NCBI GenBank assembly: GCA_028718465.1
Contig: JAQULX010000017.1
Span: 1 to 16,053, forward strand
Source: Dehalococcoidales bacterium
GTDB lineage: Bacteria; Chloroflexota; Dehalococcoidia; Dehalococcoidales; UBA3254
Length of the DNA: 16,053 bases
Direction: 5' to 3'
Shown: one piece after another, positions 1 to 6,387 of the stretch
Position numbering within the stretch: the stretch's first letter is position 1
Layout of the letters: each line of letters starts with the position of its first letter
The notes under the pieces: generated by a model
Told to the model about the DNA's origin: nothing
Database searches by the model: none
What the model saw: only the letters and a program-made list of their open reading frames with translations
Translations under genes and position numbers: made by a program

Positions 1-3
1 GTG

Positions 4-68
4 TCTGTAGTTGCTCGTCATTCATATTAAGTCTCATGTCCCAATCATAAACGAGCTGTATCTACAGA
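4..68. repeat. Imperfect inverted repeat at window edge
   Basis: The arms TCTGTAG (4-10) and CTACAGA (62-68) are perfect reverse complements. Inside them GCTCGT (13-18) pairs with ACGAGC (51-56), leaving a loop of about 32 nt. As RNA this would be a two-part stem with an asymmetric internal loop. No run of T follows, so it does not look like an intrinsic terminator. It could be the end of another mobile element or an RNA structure from a gene outside the window. No coding region is recognised in 1-127. Confidence 0.35.
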
Positions 69-122
69 GGCTCATCCTGTATTAGAAATCATTACCTCCT
101 TCAGGCTCATCTTGTATTAGAA
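68..122. repeat. 20-bp direct repeat, two copies
   Basis: The copies at 68-87 and 103-122 read AGGCTCATCyTGTATTAGAA and differ only at one C/T position (77 versus 112). They start 35 bp apart, and the second ends 5 bp before the inverted repeat that bounds the insertion element at 128. They may be a local duplication, binding sites near the element end, or debris from earlier insertions. Confidence 0.5.
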
Positions 123-127
123 GAGAC

Positions 128-161
128 GGCAGAGTACAATCGTGACATATATTAGGCACTC
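128..161. repeat. Terminal inverted repeat, transposase 3' end
   Basis: This 34-bp repeat has GGCAGAGTACA at its outer edge and TTAGGCACTC at its inner edge. The transposase stop codon (complement of TTA at 152-154) lies inside the inner block, so the gene runs into the end of the element. Confidence 0.75.
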
Positions 162-1219
162 TCCTTAACAGGCTCATTAATCGGTTTTAATGTGACATCT
201 ATAGTCGGAATTATGAAGTCATCCTTTTGCTTCTTTGTTGGTTTCCTTGGATGCAAGATAACCTGATAGTTGGTAGCAGGTCTTAACTTCTTATTCCTGA
301 CTACATCATTCCAGTCTTTAAATGGCACGGTTTTACTCATACATTGTGCTGGCGGTATATTCCCGATTGCTTCATTCTGTTTAAAGAAATTGTAGTTAAT
401 TAACCAGCCTTGGGTAAGTAGCTTTATAGACTCAATATCCTTATACCTATCGAACACCTTTGTTCTTTGTTCTAGGGTTTTATGAAAGCGTTCAATTTCA
501 GCGGTAGATTCACCACTGGATATGGTTTTAAATGGACCACCTTGAACATGTTTGGTATACGTTCCAAATTCATCACCTACACCCACGATGTAAGATTTTA
601 ATTTATCGGTTACAACTATCTTGGGTTTTTTACCTGCTCTTATAGTGGCGTATCTCATTAATACTCTGGCATCTCTGCCACTTCTGCTGAATGAAACATG
701 AGACGCTAAGAGATAATTGGTTTTAGGACAAATAATATCCCAGAAGTAAACATTCTTTCCTTTTAGCTTCATATAGGTTTCATCAGCTATCCAAACGTCT
801 CCAACTTCAGGGTGAAAATCTTTGCATTGCTTAATGGCTTCTTTGGTAAATCGTTTTACCCAGTTCCAATAGTTAGTCTCACTCATGTCTAAATCGTGAT
901 CTTGTTTAAATTGTTGTTGAATAGCATCAAGGGACATACCGCCATAATACATACCCATCGCTGAAGCGATTTTACTAGCGTGTGTTTTCATCTTGGGTAT
1001 TCTGGTCTTACACTCTAATGGAGTAGTTGGAGTTTGAGTTTCTATCGGTTTAGATGTTAAAACTTTACTACTACCAGTTAAGTAAGAATGACTTCCTGAT
1101 TTCCCTAGATATCGGATATGTTTTTGAATAACCTTACCGCCAATATGGAGTGTTTCGACTTCATAGTCATACCAATTTCCTGACCCTGGCGGTATCTCTT
1201 TTGCTCTAATAAAACTCAT
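152..1219 (-). CDS. DDE-type transposase (IS6-like/rve fold)
   Basis: This 355-residue protein would cut and join the ends of the surrounding element. A basic, Ser/Thr-rich N-terminus (about 1-75) leads to a probable helix-turn-helix region (about 80-125), then an RNase H-like catalytic core. Candidate catalytic residues are D146 in IADETYMKLKGK, D205 in VVTDKLKSY, and E243 (or E241) in the segment IERFHKTLEQR, a spacing typical of DDE enzymes. The DETY(M)K(L)KGK segment and the HTH-plus-core layout resemble IS6/IS240-type and COG3316 transposases, but the exact family is not certain. The ATG at 1217-1219 follows a GAGGT Shine-Dalgarno sequence that overlaps the stop codon of the upstream passenger gene, so translation is probably coupled. 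The frame is intact with no internal stop, so the protein may be active. Confidence 0.85.
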   Translation of the reverse strand: MSFIRAKEIPPGSGNWYDYEVETLHIGGKVIQKHIRYLGKSGSHSYLTGSSKVLTSKPIETQTPTTPLECKTRIPKMKTHASKIASAMGMYYGGMSLDAIQQQFKQDHDLDMSETNYWNWVKRFTKEAIKQCKDFHPEVGDVWIADETYMKLKGKNVYFWDIICPKTNYLLASHVSFSRSGRDARVLMRYATIRAGKKPKIVVTDKLKSYIVGVGDEFGTYTKHVQGGPFKTISSGESTAEIERFHKTLEQRTKVFDRYKDIESIKLLTQGWLINYNFFKQNEAIGNIPPAQCMSKTVPFKDWNDVVRNKKLRPATNYQVILHPRKPTKKQKDDFIIPTIDVTLKPINEPVKESA

Positions 1220-1227
1220 ATTCTACC

Positions 1228-1803
1228 TCACAATACTAATAATTTGTACGCAATCCTCTTATCCCAATACATCTCATTTTCTGATTTACCTATATGAAGT
1301 AGGATGGGTTTTAGTCTTTTTATTGAACTATCTAATCCAATCTGAATATCAAATACATATGTTCCCTCTTGCAATGGTACTAAGCTTGTTCCACGAATTA
1401 TTACTGCTGAGTTGGTAGATTGTTGCCATTTTACTACTTTAGAGCTTGCTGTGAGCAAAGAAGATGGCAGACTTATCCTCTCAGATTTACTAGACAAAGA
1501 ATAATTTATTTCAGGCATAAATTCGGTAACAACTTGTTTTGTTGAAACATTAAATATCTTTATAGCAAGGTATATATCTTGGGCAGACAATCTAGTAATT
1601 CTTATGAATTTAAGAAACCAATTATTTATGGGTATATTCATTAAATGGATTTTCATGGTTTTACCTTCACCAGTAGTATCGTCATCGTAAAAAGATAAAC
1701 CAATTTTGGGTTGTCCAAAAATAAGTTGAAGGATAGGAGGCGTAGCCATTAGAAACGCCACCAGCCCGATAATAGCGAAAACCCATTGCCAGAATATAGA
1801 CAT
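1228..1803 (-). CDS. Membrane-anchored passenger protein, unknown function
   Basis: This 191-residue protein is not recognised. Residues about 5-28 are strongly hydrophobic (WVFAIIGLVAFLMATPPILQ) and look like a signal anchor. The rest (about 33-191) is soluble in character and rich in alternating hydrophobic and polar stretches, suggesting a beta-rich domain. The start ATG (1801-1803) has an AGGGAG Shine-Dalgarno sequence about 9 nt upstream. Its stop (1228-1230) is 8 bp before the transposase start, so the two genes form one transcription unit. The gene lies inside the terminal inverted repeats and has the AT-rich composition of the element, so it is most likely carried by it. Roles in host interaction or regulation of transposition are conceivable, but nothing in the sequence supports a specific one. 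Confidence 0.65.
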   Translation of the reverse strand: MSIFWQWVFAIIGLVAFLMATPPILQLIFGQPKIGLSFYDDDTTGEGKTMKIHLMNIPINNWFLKFIRITRLSAQDIYLAIKIFNVSTKQVVTEFMPEINYSLSSKSERISLPSSLLTASSKVVKWQQSTNSAVIIRGTSLVPLQEGTYVFDIQIGLDSSIKRLKPILLHIGKSENEMYWDKRIAYKLLVL

Positions 1804-1838
1804 ATCTCTAACTCCCTATACTTTGCTCGGTTAAGAGC

Positions 1839-1867
1839 ATTATATAGAGTGCCTAACCTTTTAACAA
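1839..1867 (-). promoter_or_regulatory. Promoter of the insertion element
   Basis: On the - strand, TTGTTA (complement of 1862-1867) and a perfect TATAAT (complement of 1839-1844) are separated by 17 bp. The -35 box lies inside the terminal inverted repeat. It points toward the passenger and transposase genes. A short hairpin (1824-1839, TGCTC/GAGCA) lies just downstream in the leader. Confidence 0.6.
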
Positions 1868-1881
1868 GAGTGTACTCTGCC
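1847..1881. repeat. Terminal inverted repeat, promoter end
   Basis: This 35-bp repeat is the imperfect complement of 128-161, with 11 perfect outer bases and 10 perfect inner bases. It carries the -35 box of the element promoter and ends 14 bp before the -35 box of the divergent ilv operon promoter. Confidence 0.75.
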
Positions 1882-1895
1882 TCTGAAGGATCTAT

Positions 1896-1925
1896 TTGAC
1901 AAAAGTTGTTAAATAATAGTACAAT
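1896..1925 (+). promoter_or_regulatory. Sigma70-like promoter of the ilv-leu operon (P1)
   Basis: TTGACA (1896-1901) and TACAAT (1920-1925) are separated by 18 bp. Transcription would start near 1932, about 30 nt before the leader peptide. The -35 box is part of an imperfect palindrome, TTGACAA-aag-TTGTTAA (1896-1912), which could be a repressor site, though no regulator is evident. The promoter starts 15 bp beyond the end of the insertion element. Confidence 0.65.
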
Positions 1926-1962
1926 CAGTTTACCTTGCTATTGTGGGAGCTTGAGTTAATAC

Positions 1963-2052
1963 ATGTTTTTGATGAATTGGAACGCCAACCTGGTACTCGT
2001 ACTTATTGCACCTGAAGTGCAAAGGGCTTGGCGTGTGTCCGGTACGAAATAA
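1963..2052 (+). CDS. Branched-chain amino acid leader peptide
   Basis: This is a 29-codon ORF. ATG (1963) is preceded by GGGAG at 1945-1949 (13 nt away) and a weaker GAG at 1953-1955; the in-frame ATG at 1972 is an alternative start. The key feature is the run Leu-Val-Leu-Val-Leu-Ile at codons 10-15 (1990-2007; peptide core NANLVLVLIAP), followed by TAA at 2050-2052. This is the pattern of the ilv and leu leader peptides known from Proteobacteria and Actinobacteria: shortage of charged Leu-, Val- or Ile-tRNA stalls the ribosome on the control codons. The ORF lies between a good promoter and a strong terminator, 270 bp before ilvD. The peptide itself probably has no function beyond being translated. 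Support comes from position, codon content and matching RNA structure; conservation could not be tested. Confidence 0.8.
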   Translation: MFLMNWNANLVLVLIAPEVQRAWRVSGTK

Positions 2053-2105
2053 GTCGATTAAAAATTAATAACCCCGCACACCAGGCCCAGGAGATATCTC
2101 CTGGG
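1982..2105 (+). promoter_or_regulatory. Transcription attenuator with alternative RNA pairings
   Basis: Four segments can pair in mutually exclusive ways. Segment 1 (ACGCCAA, 1982-1988) pairs with TTGGCGT (2028-2034) in segment 2; a nested hairpin TTGCAC/GTGCAA (2006-2011/2017-2022) supports this form. Segment 2 (GGGCTTGG, 2024-2031) can instead pair with segment 3 (CCAGGCCC, 2081-2088), 8 bp with one G-U, and the neighbouring TGTGT (2034-2038) can extend it with GCACA (2076-2080). Segment 3 overlaps the first bases of the terminator 5' arm (2086-2095). A ribosome stalled on the Leu/Val/Ile codons (1990-2007) would cover segment 1, release segment 2 to pair with segment 3, and so weaken the terminator. 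Free translation to the stop codon would mask segment 2 and let the terminator form. The pairings are seen in the sequence; the mechanism is inferred from classical trp/his/ilv attenuators. Confidence 0.75.
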
Positions 2106-2114
2106 TTTTTTATT
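2086..2114 (+). terminator. Intrinsic terminator of the attenuator
   Basis: A perfect 20-nt palindrome (CCCAGGAGAT followed by ATCTCCTGGG, 2086-2105) is followed directly by six T residues and then ATT. It lies about 220 bp upstream of ilvD and 33 nt after the leader peptide stop, the expected place for an attenuator terminator. Confidence 0.9.
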
Positions 2115-2200
2115 GGTCAAAAGTTTTTATCACGCCGGGGGAGGCAGATGGTGGGGTGGGAAACAACTGGAATTCTTTGGATTTTGTATTTGGAACATGA

Positions 2201-2229
2201 TTGACAATGAATAATCGCTATGTTATGTT
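2201..2229 (+). promoter_or_regulatory. Possible second promoter before ilvD (P2)
   Basis: A perfect TTGACA (2201-2206) and TATGTT (2224-2229) are separated by 17 bp. The -10 box matches the consensus at four of six positions. Transcripts from here would bypass the attenuator and give a basal level of operon expression. The stretch 2115-2200 between the attenuator terminator and this site shows nothing else recognisable. Confidence 0.4.
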
Positions 2230-2264
2230 TGGTGTTATACCGGATTCGACAAATATAGAGGGAT

Positions 2265-2294
2265 AAACCGTCCTTTGGGGGGCGTTTGTTTTTT
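2265..2294 (+). terminator. Weak terminator-like hairpin before ilvD
   Basis: AAAC and GTCC (2265-2273, one bulged C) can pair with GGGG-CGTTT (2279-2287), and the stem is followed after one G by six T (2289-2294). A competing pairing, GAGGGA (2258-2263) with TCCTTT (2271-2276), would disrupt it. It ends about 30 nt before the ilvD start, so it could be a second regulated termination point, or simply part of the leader. The stem contains wobble pairs and a bulge, so support is modest. Confidence 0.35.
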
Positions 2295-2325
2295 AAAAGG
2301 CACTTATAACGGGAGAAGCGAGAAA

Positions 2326-3993
2326 ATGAAAAGTGATTCGATAAAAAAGGGAATTGAACGGGCGCCGCACCGGTCTCTGCTGTATGCCCTGGGATGCACC
2401 CGGCAGGAATTTGATAAACCATTTATCGGAATCATCAACAGCTTCAGCGAAATAGTCCCCGGCCATATGCATTTGAGAGAGATTTCGCAAGCCGTTAAAG
2501 ATGGAGTCCGCAGCGCCGGGGGCGTCCCATTTGAAGTCAATACCATTGCTGTTTGCGATGGAATCGCCATGAATCATGCCGGCATGAAATACAGCCTGCC
2601 CAGTCGTGAACTGATCGCGGACTCGGTGGAAACAGTGGCTGAAGCCCATGCCTTTGATGCCCTGGTCTTTATTCCGAACTGCGATAAAATCATACCCGGA
2701 ATGCTCATGGCGGCCTTGAGGCTCAACCTGCCGTCTATCTTCATCAGCGGCGGACCGATGATGGCCGGTAAACTATCGACGGAAAATGGTACCCGGATGG
2801 TCGATCTGAATTCCACATTTGAGGGAGTCGGCCAGGCCGTTGCCGGCAAGATATCGGAAGAAGAATTATCCCGGCTTGAGCAGGCTTCCTGTCCGGGCTG
2901 TGGAAGCTGTTCCGGAATGTATACCGCCAATACTATGAACTGCCTGACCGAAGCCATCGGCATGGGCCTGACCGGGAACGGCACTATACCTGCCGTAGAC
3001 ATCCGGCGCAAGAGACTGGCCAAGAGTGCCGGGCAGCAGATCATCGCCATATTAAAGAATAGTATCCGTCCAAGGGACATTATTACCTGGGAGTCGATAC
3101 AGAACGCTCTCACGGTGGATATGGCTCTGGGCGGCAGCACGAATTCAATTTTGCATTTTACGGCGATTGCCCATGAGGCGGGCTTTCAGTTCCCTTTACG
3201 AAATGTGAATGAGATCAGCGAAAAAACGCCTTATATTTGCAAGCTCAGCCCGGCCGGCGTACACCATATCGAAGACCTGGACCGCGCCAGCGGCATCCCG
3301 GCTGTTATGAAACAGATTGAGAAGCTGCTCAATACCGGCGTAAAGACCGTGACCGGGGAGACCATCGGCGAGATCATATCTCCGGTCCAGGTGACGGATA
3401 AGGACGTAATACGGTCTATCGATACGGCTTATTCCCAGAAAGGCGGTACCGCCATACTGTTCGGCAATCTGGCTCCTGAAGGAGCGGTCGTCAAGCGGGC
3501 AGCAGTGGTCCCTGAAATGATGGTACACACCGGCCCGGCGCGAGTATTTGATTCTGAAGAGGATGCTTTTAAGGGAATTATGGCGGGATCTATCAAGCCG
3601 GGTGATGTGGTGATAATCCGTTACGAGGGGCCCAGAGGCGGTCCCGGGATGCGGGAAATGCTGACTCCGACTTCCATTATTGCCGGAATGGGCCTGGATA
3701 AACAGGTGGCCTTAATTACTGACGGCCGTTTTTCCGGCGCTACCCGCGGCTCCTCTATCGGTCATGTTTCTCCTGAAGCGGCCAGCCGGGGGCCTATTGC
3801 CGCGGTCAGAGAAGGCGACATTATCAGGATAGATATTCCCAATTATAAACTGGAAGTCGAATTGAGCGAACAAGAAATAACGGAGCGCCTGGCTGATGTA
3901 CCCGAGTTCAAGTCCAGGGTGCAGTCCGGCTATCTGAAAAGGTATGTCGAGAAGGTTACCTCGGCCAGTACGGGGGCAGTCTTCCGGGAGTAA
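2326..3993 (+). CDS. ilvD: Dihydroxy-acid dehydratase
   Basis: IlvD dehydrates 2,3-dihydroxyisovalerate and 2,3-dihydroxy-3-methylvalerate to the 2-oxo acids that precede valine (and leucine) and isoleucine. The protein is 555 residues, normal for the family. Hallmarks are [14 protein letters not shown] at the N-terminus, [13 protein letters not shown] (about 75-87), [10 protein letters not shown] (118-127, C119), SGGPM (141-145) and [21 protein letters not shown] (190-210, C192 and C195), plus the C-terminal [18 protein letters not shown] segment. The segment VPGHMHL has Gly where [2Fe-2S]-type enzymes have Cys, as in the oxygen-labile [4Fe-4S] E. coli type; this suggests an anaerobe. ATG 2326 is chosen over an upstream in-frame TTG (2275) because family alignment begins at MKSDSIKKG and GGGAG (2311-2315) is 10 nt upstream. 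It is the first structural gene after the attenuator. Confidence 0.97.
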   Translation: MKSDSIKKGIERAPHRSLLYALGCTRQEFDKPFIGIINSFSEIVPGHMHLREISQAVKDGVRSAGGVPFEVNTIAVCDGIAMNHAGMKYSLPSRELIADSVETVAEAHAFDALVFIPNCDKIIPGMLMAALRLNLPSIFISGGPMMAGKLSTENGTRMVDLNSTFEGVGQAVAGKISEEELSRLEQASCPGCGSCSGMYTANTMNCLTEAIGMGLTGNGTIPAVDIRRKRLAKSAGQQIIAILKNSIRPRDIITWESIQNALTVDMALGGSTNSILHFTAIAHEAGFQFPLRNVNEISEKTPYICKLSPAGVHHIEDLDRASGIPAVMKQIEKLLNTGVKTVTGETIGEIISPVQVTDKDVIRSIDTAYSQKGGTAILFGNLAPEGAVVKRAAVVPEMMVHTGPARVFDSEEDAFKGIMAGSIKPGDVVIIRYEGPRGGPGMREMLTPTSIIAGMGLDKQVALITDGRFSGATRGSSIGHVSPEAASRGPIAAVREGDIIRIDIPNYKLEVELSEQEITERLADVPEFKSRVQSGYLKRYVEKVTSASTGAVFRE

Positions 3994-4020
3994 ATCGTTA
4001 TGAGAATGTCACAGTTCAAT

Positions 4021-4047
4021 AGCGGACCGGAAGCCGTCCGGTCCGCT
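4021..4047 (+). repeat. Perfect 10-bp hairpin between ilvD and ilvB
   Basis: AGCGGACCGG (4021-4030) and CCGGTCCGCT (4038-4047) are perfect complements around a 7-nt loop. No T run follows, so it is unlikely to be a plain terminator. It ends about 10 nt before the GAGGGGG Shine-Dalgarno sequence of ilvB. In the mRNA it could protect a processed 3' end of ilvD, modulate ilvB translation, or act as a processing site. Confidence 0.6.
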
Positions 4048-4074
4048 GCAAAGCATGAGGGGGCTAACGGTTGT

Positions 4075-5790
4075 ATGGAATTAACAGGCGCACAAATTTT
4101 ATGTGAATGTCTTATCAAAGAAGGAGTCGAGGTAATTTTCGGCTTTCCAGGGGGGAAGGTCATCCCGTTATATGACACGTTGATGCAGTATCCTTCTTTA
4201 CGTCATATACTGGTGAGGCATGAGCAGGCGGCTGCTCACGCGGCTGACGGCTATGCCCGGGTAACCGGAAAAGTAGGCGTTTGCCTGGCCACGTCAGGTC
4301 CGGGAGCTACCAATCTGGTAACCGGCATCGCCAACGCCCATCTGGACTCAGTTCCTATTATTGCTATTACCGGGCAGGTGGAAAGGTCTGTTATCGGCAA
4401 AGACGCCTTTCAGGAAGTTGACATAACCGGTATTACTTTACCCATTACCAAGCATAATTTCCTGGTGCGCGAAGCGGCCCATTTGCCTCGTATCATAAAG
4501 GAAGCTTTCTATATGGCTACAACCGGCCGTCCAGGGCCGATGCTCATCGATATCCCGGTGGATGTGTTTACCGAAAAAACGGAATTTTCCTATCCGGACT
4601 ATGTGCATTTGCCGGGTTATAGTCCGACTTATGAAGGCCATCCCACTCAGATCAAGAAAGCGGCTCAGGCTATTGAGGAGGCTGAAAAGCCGCTGATAAT
4701 AGCCGGAAGGGGAGTGATCATATCCGGAGCTTATGACGAGCTGAGGCAACTGGCAGAGACTGCCCAGATTCCGGTTGTTACAACTTTTTTGGGCATCGGC
4801 GCTTTCCCTGAATCCCACGTTTTAAGCTACGGGATGCTGGGTATGCATGGTATGGCTTATGCTAACATGGCGGTCTGCGAATCCGATCTGATCATCGCGG
4901 TCGGGATGCGGTTCGATGACCGGGCCACGGCGCGGGTCGATTCCTTTGCCCCGAAAGCCAGGGTTATTCATATTGATATCGATCCTGCGGAAATTGGCAA
5001 GAATGTCCGCGTGGATATACCTATTGTTGGAGATGTGAAAAGAGTTTTAGTCCCTTTGAACAAGCAGTTGCATTCCGGAGATCACGTTGAGTGGCTGAAC
5101 CGGCTGGACGGCTGGCGAAAAGATCATCCCATGGTCACTTCCAGGATCAAGAACTCTTCTAGGCTTCTGCCGCAGTATGTTATGCGGAAGATATATGAGG
5201 CCACTAAAGGCGAAGCGGTTATCGTTACCGGCGTAGGACAGCATCAGATGTGGGCGGCCCAGCATTACTGGTACGATAAACCCAATACCTTTATTTCATC
5301 CGGCGGTCTGGGCACGATGGGCTTTGAATTGCCCGCGGCTATGGGCGCTAAGGTCGGTGTTCCCGATAAGACTGTCTGGTGTATCGCCGGAGACGGCGGT
5401 TTTCAGATGACTTTGCAGGAGCTGGCCACTCTGGTCCAGGACAGAATTTCTATCAAGATTGCCATCATGAATAACGGCTATCTGGGCATGGTCCGCCAGT
5501 GGCAGGAGCTATTCTGGAAGAAACACTACATGGCTACGCCGTTGACCTGTCCGGATTTTGTAAAACTGGCTGAGGCTTATGGTATTCCAGGTTTACAGGT
5601 AACCGCTAAGGATCAAGTGATTCCGGCAATCGAACAGGCAATGAAGTATGATGGGACTTTCCTGCTGAATTTTGTTGTTGAACCGGAGGAGAACGTATAT
5701 CCTATGGTGCCCCCGGGCGAGTCTCTGTCTACTGTTCTGGAGGAGCCCAGAATTGAGGAGGTGGTATGGCCGAAACAAAACACACCGTAG
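4075..5790 (+). CDS. ilvB: Acetolactate synthase, large subunit
   Basis: IlvB is the thiamine-diphosphate enzyme that condenses two pyruvates to acetolactate, or pyruvate with 2-oxobutyrate to acetohydroxybutyrate. From ATG 4075 it has 571 residues, usual for the family. Visible motifs are the N-terminal GFPGGKVIPLYD, the catalytic Glu in VRHEQAAAHAADGYAR (E50), TSGPGATNLVTGIANAH, the central FAD/Rossmann-like domain (about 190-340), and the ThDP/Mg site beginning GDGGFQMTLQEL (439-450) and ending near NN at 466-467. ATG 4075 is preferred over ATG 4000 because the extra 25 residues are not family-like and span a hairpin, and because GAGGGGG (4057-4063) lies 11 nt before 4075. The 3' end overlaps ilvN by 25 bp, so the two subunits are probably translationally coupled. 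Confidence 0.97.
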   Translation: MELTGAQILCECLIKEGVEVIFGFPGGKVIPLYDTLMQYPSLRHILVRHEQAAAHAADGYARVTGKVGVCLATSGPGATNLVTGIANAHLDSVPIIAITGQVERSVIGKDAFQEVDITGITLPITKHNFLVREAAHLPRIIKEAFYMATTGRPGPMLIDIPVDVFTEKTEFSYPDYVHLPGYSPTYEGHPTQIKKAAQAIEEAEKPLIIAGRGVIISGAYDELRQLAETAQIPVVTTFLGIGAFPESHVLSYGMLGMHGMAYANMAVCESDLIIAVGMRFDDRATARVDSFAPKARVIHIDIDPAEIGKNVRVDIPIVGDVKRVLVPLNKQLHSGDHVEWLNRLDGWRKDHPMVTSRIKNSSRLLPQYVMRKIYEATKGEAVIVTGVGQHQMWAAQHYWYDKPNTFISSGGLGTMGFELPAAMGAKVGVPDKTVWCIAGDGGFQMTLQELATLVQDRISIKIAIMNNGYLGMVRQWQELFWKKHYMATPLTCPDFVKLAEAYGIPGLQVTAKDQVIPAIEQAMKYDGTFLLNFVVEPEENVYPMVPPGESLSTVLEEPRIEEVVWPKQNTP

Positions 5791-6278
5791 TAGCTCTGGT
5801 ACAGGATAAACCGGGGGTATTGAACCGTATGGTCAGCCTTTTCCGCAGACGCGGTTTCAATATCTCCAGTATTGCGGTAGGTCCCAGTGAGATGCCAGGA
5901 TTTTCCCGTATTACCGTAGTAATCGACGGTTCACCCCTGATTGTAGAGCAGGTCCGGAAGCAGTTGCTGGGTAAAGTAGTCGAAACCGTAAAAGTGACCG
6001 ATATTTCCGGTGAGGATATCGTGATCCGTGAGCTGGCTTTAATCAAAGTGAAAGCGCCATCCGGCAGCCGGAGTGAGATCATACAAATCGTCGATATTTT
6101 CCGGGCAGATATCGTGGACGTTTCTCAGGAGTCTTTGACAATCCAGATAACCGGTGATGAAGACAAGATAGAATCCCTTATGGATCTGCTGCGTCCCTTC
6201 GGCATTAAAGAAATCGCCAGGACCGGACGGATCGCTATGGTCCGCGGCGGATCGGGGTCTGAAGATGAGAAGCCGTAG
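5766..6278 (+). CDS. ilvN: Acetolactate synthase, regulatory small subunit
   Basis: IlvN (170 residues) binds IlvB, raises its activity and confers feedback inhibition, usually by valine. An N-terminal ACT domain (about 6-80) shows the typical segment DKPGVLNRMVSLFRRRGFNI and a following SRITVVIDG strand; a second domain (about 84-160) carries RELALIKVKAP, FRADIVDVS and ITGDEDKIESLMDLLRPFGIKEIARTG. The ATG lies inside the 3' end of ilvB, with GAGGAGGT (5755-5762) just upstream, so the pair is likely made in balanced amounts. The acidic tail GSGSEDEKP is not part of the domain. A 109-bp gap with only weak stem-forming sequences separates it from ilvC. Confidence 0.96.
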   Translation: MAETKHTVVALVQDKPGVLNRMVSLFRRRGFNISSIAVGPSEMPGFSRITVVIDGSPLIVEQVRKQLLGKVVETVKVTDISGEDIVIRELALIKVKAPSGSRSEIIQIVDIFRADIVDVSQESLTIQITGDEDKIESLMDLLRPFGIKEIARTGRIAMVRGGSGSEDEKP

Positions 6279-6387
6279 AGATTGTTTTCCGGAAGGGAAA
6301 CGGCTGGAGTTGTACCTGATATAGAATCAAGCTGGCTAAAATATTATTGGGCTGGCTGTATCCAATGATAAGGAGGAAAAATCATTA

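Larger units (their letters stand above)
128..1881 (-). mobile_element. IS-like element with passenger gene
   Basis: The unit is about 1.75 kb and bounded by imperfect terminal inverted repeats at 128-161 and 1847-1881. Each repeat has an 11-bp outer block (GGCAGAGTACA at 128-138; its complement at 1871-1881) and a 10-bp inner block (TTAGGCACTC at 152-161; its complement at 1847-1856), separated by 13 or 14 diverged bases. Inside are two - strand genes, a passenger membrane protein and a DDE transposase, which together nearly fill the space. The unit is visibly more AT-rich than the ilv-leu operon next to it, which suggests acquisition. I see no matching direct repeat immediately outside the ends, so no target-site duplication can be claimed; the insertion may be old or may have lost one flank. 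It is not assigned to an IS family with certainty. Confidence 0.8.

Noticed and set aside
120..1889. Target-site duplication around the insertion element
   Set aside because: The bases just outside the inverted repeats (ending GAAGAGAC on the left, beginning TCTGAAGG on the right) do not form a direct repeat.
2140..2175. G-rich stretch resembling a T-box core
   Set aside because: It lacks the conserved T-box sequence and a specifier stem, lies after the terminator, and the leader peptide explains the regulation better.
2275..2325. Upstream TTG start for ilvD adding 17 residues
   Set aside because: The extra residues fall over the terminator-like hairpin and T run and are not IlvD-like; ATG 2326 has a ribosome site and matches the family N-terminus.
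2117..3140. Several - strand open frames across ilvD and its leader
   Set aside because: They are shadows of the IlvD coding frame with no ribosome site or recognisable product.
4000..4074. Upstream ATG for ilvB adding 25 residues
   Set aside because: The added segment is encoded by the strong hairpin and is not family-like; ATG 4075 has a good Shine-Dalgarno sequence and starts at the conserved MELTGAQ.
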